A stretch of DNA of 7,836 nt, from assembly GCA_905215655.1 (NCBI GenBank), contig CAJMQT010000090.1, positions 1-7,836 on the forward strand, read 5' to 3'. Both the position numbers and the translations under genes were made by a program. Every line of letters begins with the position of its first letter. Position 1 is the stretch's first letter. Positions 7,101 through 7,836 of the stretch are shown one piece after another. A model generated the notes under the pieces. The model did not search any database. It was given only the letters and a program-made list of their open reading frames with translations, and was not told the origin of the DNA. This DNA comes from an uncultured bacterium (GTDB lineage: Bacteria; Bacteroidota; Bacteroidia; Bacteroidales; Bacteroidaceae).

Positions 7101-7458
7101 GCGATCCGGTGACAACCTTTCCGGCAGCCCTGTGCGGCGAGCGCGCGGATGCGGACAGTGTTCCACTCGTGGCGGCAGTGGTCGTAAAGTCGTAGACCGG
7201 CGCCTCGATGGGTACCGGCTTTGCTTTTGCCAACGAGAAACTCTTTACGGCGTCGCCCTTTGGTTTGAACAGCGCGTCGCCGAGTTTCTCTGCCGTCGGT
7301 GCCGTCTTTACCGTTGCCTGCTTGCCGGCTATTGCCGCCGTGTCAAGCGTTCCGGTAAAGGCGTGCTCCACGCCGTCAATCTTGGATTGTGGCGCGGTCG
7401 CGAAGGCGCAGACCGAAGTCAGTACCGCCGCGATGACGAAGAAAAATTTTTTGAACAT
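1141..7458 (-). CDS. Giant secreted GLUG-repeat beta-helix protein with T9SS-type sorting domain
   Basis: This 2105-residue protein is predicted to be exported and attached to the cell surface or released. A signal peptide (1-20) precedes an N-terminal region (21-385) with no confident family; about 260-350 faintly resembles BspA-type cap sequence (GKEVLIPNTLVYNNQMYGEF). Three homologous modules follow, at about 386-803, 902-1255 and 1347-1956. Each opens with G-x-G-T-A-[ED]-x-P-Y-x-I-x-T and a [DN]-[LI]-D-F segment, then G-x-[GH]-x-[IVL], and continues with GLUG-type turns (GGIAG..., CYNxGxV). Each closes with an [FW]...G-[KRY]-Y-P-V-[IL] motif or similar and an Ig-like segment of about 90 residues. 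The C-terminus (2051-2105) resembles a type A sorting domain. The start is set by the signal peptide and the upstream promoter. GLUG proteins are usually taken as adhesins or carbohydrate-contacting scaffolds; the ligand is unknown. No catalytic domain is seen. The frame is intact throughout. Confidence 0.93.
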   Translation of the reverse strand: MFKKFFFVIAAVLTSVCAFATAPQSKIDGVEHAFTGTLDTAAIAGKQATVKTAPTAEKLGDALFKPKGDAVKSFSLAKAKPVPIEAPVYDFTTTAATSGTLSASARSPHRAAGKVVTGSLFTNDLNYKGVLYSSRIEIAKTGGEDDKAYAITNIYGTGATISATIDEAAGTVTIPYQKVTTVSGMGDVMICPMSFTGGKASYSKTDLVGTIDADGVITLPGWGLLITEGENAGKGYNFFMSSTWSPANATVTAYDIIKEQNVEYRCLIKQQSDNSLTFYGLSGVTAEVLNSRLTAGKEVLIPNTLVYNNQMYGEFYIYPYDVASQKTLAGSNLKGVYADGTIDFAAWAIASRQYPTLYVGYKYSGIKVKPDFEITFPVAEAFNAEGAGTADSPYLIKTVEQFTALATNVNGGTDYNGTHFALAADLDFSSVQSVAYQPVGDIDTPFNGTFDGAGHTVKGLNVSNYSYATLGLFGRLGVNATVKNINIEGFRLSSAGTYVAALAAFCEGKVDNITVTSTSITGNCDMAAGIVAGARGCTITNATFQGSLTGNGSVAAIASQAADATITNCHSRANIQHNGYFSSTCRDAAGLVGAAIRTTIKDCSTSGMLQDVAGFAASGGLIGRLLDESTVNSSFTTMVINATANSSMTTTSPINCYQGGLFGYINNAVVRDCYSSSYIFQNTAVGATYCGGLIGYLSVAYSFSTTEGSQMKNLSHLYNCYFSGQVYSAATESSKNIYGSTYHLDSWTGELPENLAFHNCYYDSQIALVAGDDMGRPTSFFTTSMPEGFDAAVWKVEAGRYPVIAALAGSQASELSSAPLTLADGQNAAKVTRNFTITPLTNVTWGISGDDAIVQDNGSIAISGSDVTIKDKYSTSVIVAQSKDNWGMKLYRLAIVPKWFDGEGTAENPYQIKTADDFIKLDAAVGTHAQPHVGDYFKVMNDIDFTGSTFQGVAAGKNSNRPFGGTLDGDGHALHNLIIDGIVEGADGNADQTASRSFAGLFSLLSQTAVVKNLNIAADCNFRGYSYVGAIAGASFGRIENCRNYAMIAAAGSYAGGITGYATKGADVSGYDYKGAVVERCYNAGSVAGSYSNYGGIVGFANAEVSLCQNDADVTAFALVPGLKNVQVNSLGGIAGQSYGTIDRCVNNATVSGYYSVGGIVGTSNDASVTASVNNGFVNMLSDDVRRGGIIGGNTSYKTIENNYYDSSLNINGAANNGGIGGATGLSSVDMTSGNQPEGLSADDYDFAAGKYPVLKAFAAEAATVALRSMVVQFGNGQIRTNALEPVTLSKETDWTLKEGTNFKITDNVLSVTFPADLSVPVDTLTGVKDGMTKVLPISAIPVILKGEGTAESPYLIETTEDWNKLSDFMLVNKYEYNGKHFLLVNDLDFKGDSIRLLAVNGVKFEAEFNGNGKTISNYVYSNPNSVATVSRWVGPNLYRGVNIGLFGTIGAEGVVKDLTANGKFEAVNNIGGIAGDVYGKLINVTHKGTISNTSSSNIGGIASKVFDGGSLTGCVNDGQVTAKTTNACGIVVTANVGSTVEGCVNNGKVKSTTTGAYGIANTVSGKMIKCVNHGQLLGTGTAAGICGTLSKTGVLEECYNDADINYGTTGGNLAGVVYNTSDQTAAGTTEPTSWIKKCYNTGKIYGKNNVFGFSYNIKKGVLVEDCYNTGDVTAAGTNASFGFTAAITSNNAENLVPTQIRRCWNGGNVTSTTVASQVAAGFAKSVAAGTIIEDCYNLGDVTVKAQATSKTQICCAVGFIGTISGGHISRCWNAGTVYGLTPCNAGIAGYISGTNCTTLEECFNLGDVTGSSLLANGDAGNANGTAGGLFGYISIGNPVIRNCYNAGTVTGNNRVGGLAGGMFRPDAIVENCYNSGKVVCENTWWSGTIYTSSENYGSGDTETSYFANSKNVFYDADIVTGTEYRNFPGSAKTTAEMAALNISEAFETVNGYPVLKSLNAEGTAAATLDASRVSTAMILVADGDSYSNVTKELTLAADPSVKWTVTGDGELTINGSTAYPTKIGKVTVTASNADDTMQRSFELDLKAIASSIDGIDANGKTIVSTIYVDPAGRIVPVPTAGQPYVVRITYADGTSTVRKVVTNK
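1144..1308 (-). other. C-terminal T9SS type A-like sorting domain
   Basis: Residues 2051-2105 contain IYVDPAGRIV, then a proline-rich turn, PYVVRITYADGTSTVRKVV and a basic tail. This follows the usual pattern of type IX sorting domains (a D-x-x-GR strand, then a Y-[IV]-V strand, then a terminal K-V-V strand). In the known pathway such domains are cleaved and the cargo is released or anchored to A-LPS. Assigned by pattern only; the T9SS genes are not in the window. Confidence 0.72.
1591..3423 (-). other. Beta-helix module 3 of the GLUG protein, the longest
   Basis: Residues about 1346-1956. It opens with KGEGTAESPYLIET and HFLLVNDLDFKGD. Twelve clear turns follow, whose aligned C-[VYWF]-N motifs have cysteines at 1515, 1544, 1571, 1599, 1639, 1667, 1704, 1736, 1772, 1803, 1844 and 1873. 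The GGLAG-type half-turn lies between most of them. It closes with an FYDADIV segment, KTTAEM and NGYPVLKSL. The last Ig-like segment (about 1960-2045) joins it to the sorting domain. Confidence 0.85.
3694..4758 (-). other. Beta-helix module 2 of the GLUG protein
   Basis: Residues about 901-1255. It opens with GEGTAENPYQIKT, then YFKVMNDIDFTG and GGTLDGDGHALHNLII. About five GLUG turns follow, including YVGAIAGASFGRIENCRNYA, GGITGYA, VERCYNAGSV, GGIVGFANAEVSLCQNDADV and GGIAGQSYGTIDRCVNNATV. A NNYYDSSLN segment and GKYPVLKAF close it, and a second Ig-like linker runs to about 1345. Confidence 0.82.
5050..6303 (-). other. Beta-helix module 1 of the GLUG protein
   Basis: Residues about 386-803. 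It opens with GAGTADSPYLIKT and continues with HFALAADLDFSS and FNGTFDGAGHTVKGLNV. It then has about eight parallel turns whose CYN motif has mostly decayed (ITNCHSRANI, IKDCSTSGML, VRDCYSSSYI, LYNCYFSGQV). It ends in a YYDSQIA segment and GRYPVIAAL. An Ig-like linker follows (about 804-898), containing TWGISGDDAIVQDNGSIAI. This module is the most diverged of the three. Confidence 0.8.
7399..7458 (-). other. Signal peptide of the GLUG-repeat protein
   Basis: Residues 1-20 are MFKKFFFVIAAVLTSVCAFA. They give a short lysine-positive start, a hydrophobic core and an AFA cleavage motif before TAPQ, a standard Sec signal for signal peptidase I. C17 is not in a lipobox, so a lipoprotein is unlikely. 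Confidence 0.9.
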
Positions 7459-7485
7459 AAAAAATAAAATTTTGTAAAATTGTGA

Positions 7486-7503
7486 AATGTGTTATAACAC
7501 ATT
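7486..7503. promoter_or_regulatory. 18-bp perfect palindrome in the leader of the giant gene
   Basis: AATGTGTTATAACACATT is fully symmetrical. It lies between the candidate -7 box (7517-7524) and the ATG at 7458, so it should fall in the first 30 or so bases of the transcript. As DNA it looks like the operator of a dimeric regulator: TGTGT-N4-ACACA recalls Crp/Fnr half-sites. As RNA it would form a 7-bp hairpin with a UAUA loop. Function is inferred. Confidence 0.65.
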
Positions 7504-7516
7504 CGTTAAATTGAAA

Positions 7517-7524
7517 CAAAAGTA
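7517..7524 (-). promoter_or_regulatory. Candidate Bacteroidetes -7 box of the giant gene
   Basis: The minus strand reads TACTTTTG, matching TAnnTTTG. It is 58 bases upstream of the ATG, giving a leader of about 50 nt. No TTTG stands 19-21 bases further upstream (the minus strand has GACA there), so the promoter is incomplete and may need an activator. The leader has no Shine-Dalgarno sequence; an AT-rich run, ATTTTATTTTTT, directly precedes the start codon. Confidence 0.55.
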
Positions 7525-7634
7525 AAAATTAATTATAATACATTGTCACAGATTTCTAATAAATTATAAGTGCAAAATAAATAATTTAAATGTATGAAAC
7601 ATTTTTTAACGATAAAAAGAATGTATATGCAGGA

Positions 7635-7766
7635 TAAATACATTTTCGCCTCTTGTAAAAGCTTGCCTTTTAGCGTGCGAAAGCTTACCTTTTAGCGTGT
7701 AAAAGCTTGCCTTTTAGCGTGCGAAAGCTTACCTTTTACACGCTGAAAGACGGCAAAATGTATTTA
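7635..7766. repeat. Inverted repeat enclosing the right 22-bp array
   Basis: TAAATACATTTT at 7635-7646 (followed by CGCC) is the reverse complement of AAAATGTATTTA at 7755-7766 (preceded by CGGC). With a one-base offset the GCC also pairs. The arms frame the tandem array at 7655-7744, making a nested symmetrical unit of about 132 bp, just inside the right terminal arm. Confidence 0.75.
7655..7744 (+). repeat. Right array of four 22-bp repeats with 44-bp higher-order period
   Basis: GCTT recurs at 7661, 7683, 7705 and 7727, exactly 22 bases apart. Units 1 and 3 (7655-7676 and 7699-7720) are identical, and units 2 and 4 share their first 18 bases, so the real period is 44 bp. The last unit ends in CTTTTACACGCT (7733-7744), the reverse complement of AGCGTGTAAAAG at 7694-7705, which allows a fold-back. 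Same family and orientation as the array at 797-888, but better conserved. Confidence 0.9.
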
Positions 7767-7783
7767 GAAGAAGTCGTAGAAGT

Positions 7784-7835
7784 TTTAACCTGCATTATTC
7801 ATAGGCTTTCGTTACGAGAGTTCCAAATGTCTGTG
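7784..7835 (-). repeat. Right arm of the perfect 52-bp terminal inverted repeat
   Basis: Exact reverse complement of positions 1-52; pairing ends at 7783. About 7.73 kb lies between the arms. It begins 17 bases after the nested repeat unit at 7635-7766. No outward-facing consensus promoter was found in this arm or just inside it. Confidence 0.9.
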
Positions 7836-7836
7836 C

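Noticed and set aside
7399..7458. Lipoprotein signal with C17 as the lipidated residue
   Set aside because: TSVC does not fit the L-[AS]-[GA]-C lipobox, and AFA just after it is a good signal peptidase I site.
7530..7550. Sigma-70 style promoter with TATAAT upstream of the giant gene
   Set aside because: TATAAT is present on the minus strand, but there is no -35 hexamer at 16-18 bases. Bacteroidetes housekeeping promoters use TAnnTTTG, which occurs a few bases further downstream.
7655..7744. Plasmid-type iterons of a replication origin
   Set aside because: The 22-bp direct repeats next to AT-rich DNA look iteron-like, but there is no replication initiator gene and a second array of the same family lies between unrelated gene ends.

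Overview
The window looks like chromosomal DNA from a gut-type Bacteroidales bacterium (Muribaculaceae, Prevotella or Bacteroides relatives). Four things point there. The promoter in front of the first gene matches the Bacteroidetes pattern TTTG-N19-TAnnTTTG. The large secreted protein ends in a type A-like C-terminal sorting domain of the type IX secretion system (T9SS). It carries GLUG-type beta-helix repeats, which are common in this order. The intergenic DNA is AT-rich, with AATTAAGAAT-type and AAAGCTTACCTTTT-type repeats. The exact genus cannot be decided from the sequence.

Layout: positions 1-52 and 7784-7835 form a perfect 52-bp inverted repeat that coincides with the window ends. Just inside the left arm, a Bacteroidetes promoter (122-152) drives a small four-helix membrane protein (179-613, +) with two histidine pairs, probably a di-heme b-type cytochrome of the DUF4405 kind. 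A 527-bp noncoding stretch follows (614-1140). It holds a 15-bp hairpin, a four-unit 22-bp repeat array, a 52-bp direct repeat made of AATTCTTAA-type sequence, and a strong intrinsic terminator. The rest is almost entirely one minus-strand gene (1141-7458) for a 2105-residue secreted protein. It has a signal peptide, an N-terminal region, three beta-helix modules separated by Ig-like linkers, and a sorting domain. Its upstream region (7459-7783) holds a candidate promoter, an 18-bp perfect palindrome in the predicted leader, and a second 22-bp repeat array nested inside its own inverted repeat.

The two genes converge, and each has its promoter inside the segment bounded by the inverted repeat. 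Nothing shows that they work together: one is a cytoplasmic-membrane redox protein and the other is probably a cell-surface adhesin or glycan-contacting protein. There is no recombinase, transposase or replication gene in the window. The terminal inverted repeat suggests an invertible or mobile segment, or a contig that stopped at such a repeat. This is the observation most worth following up, but it is not proven here.
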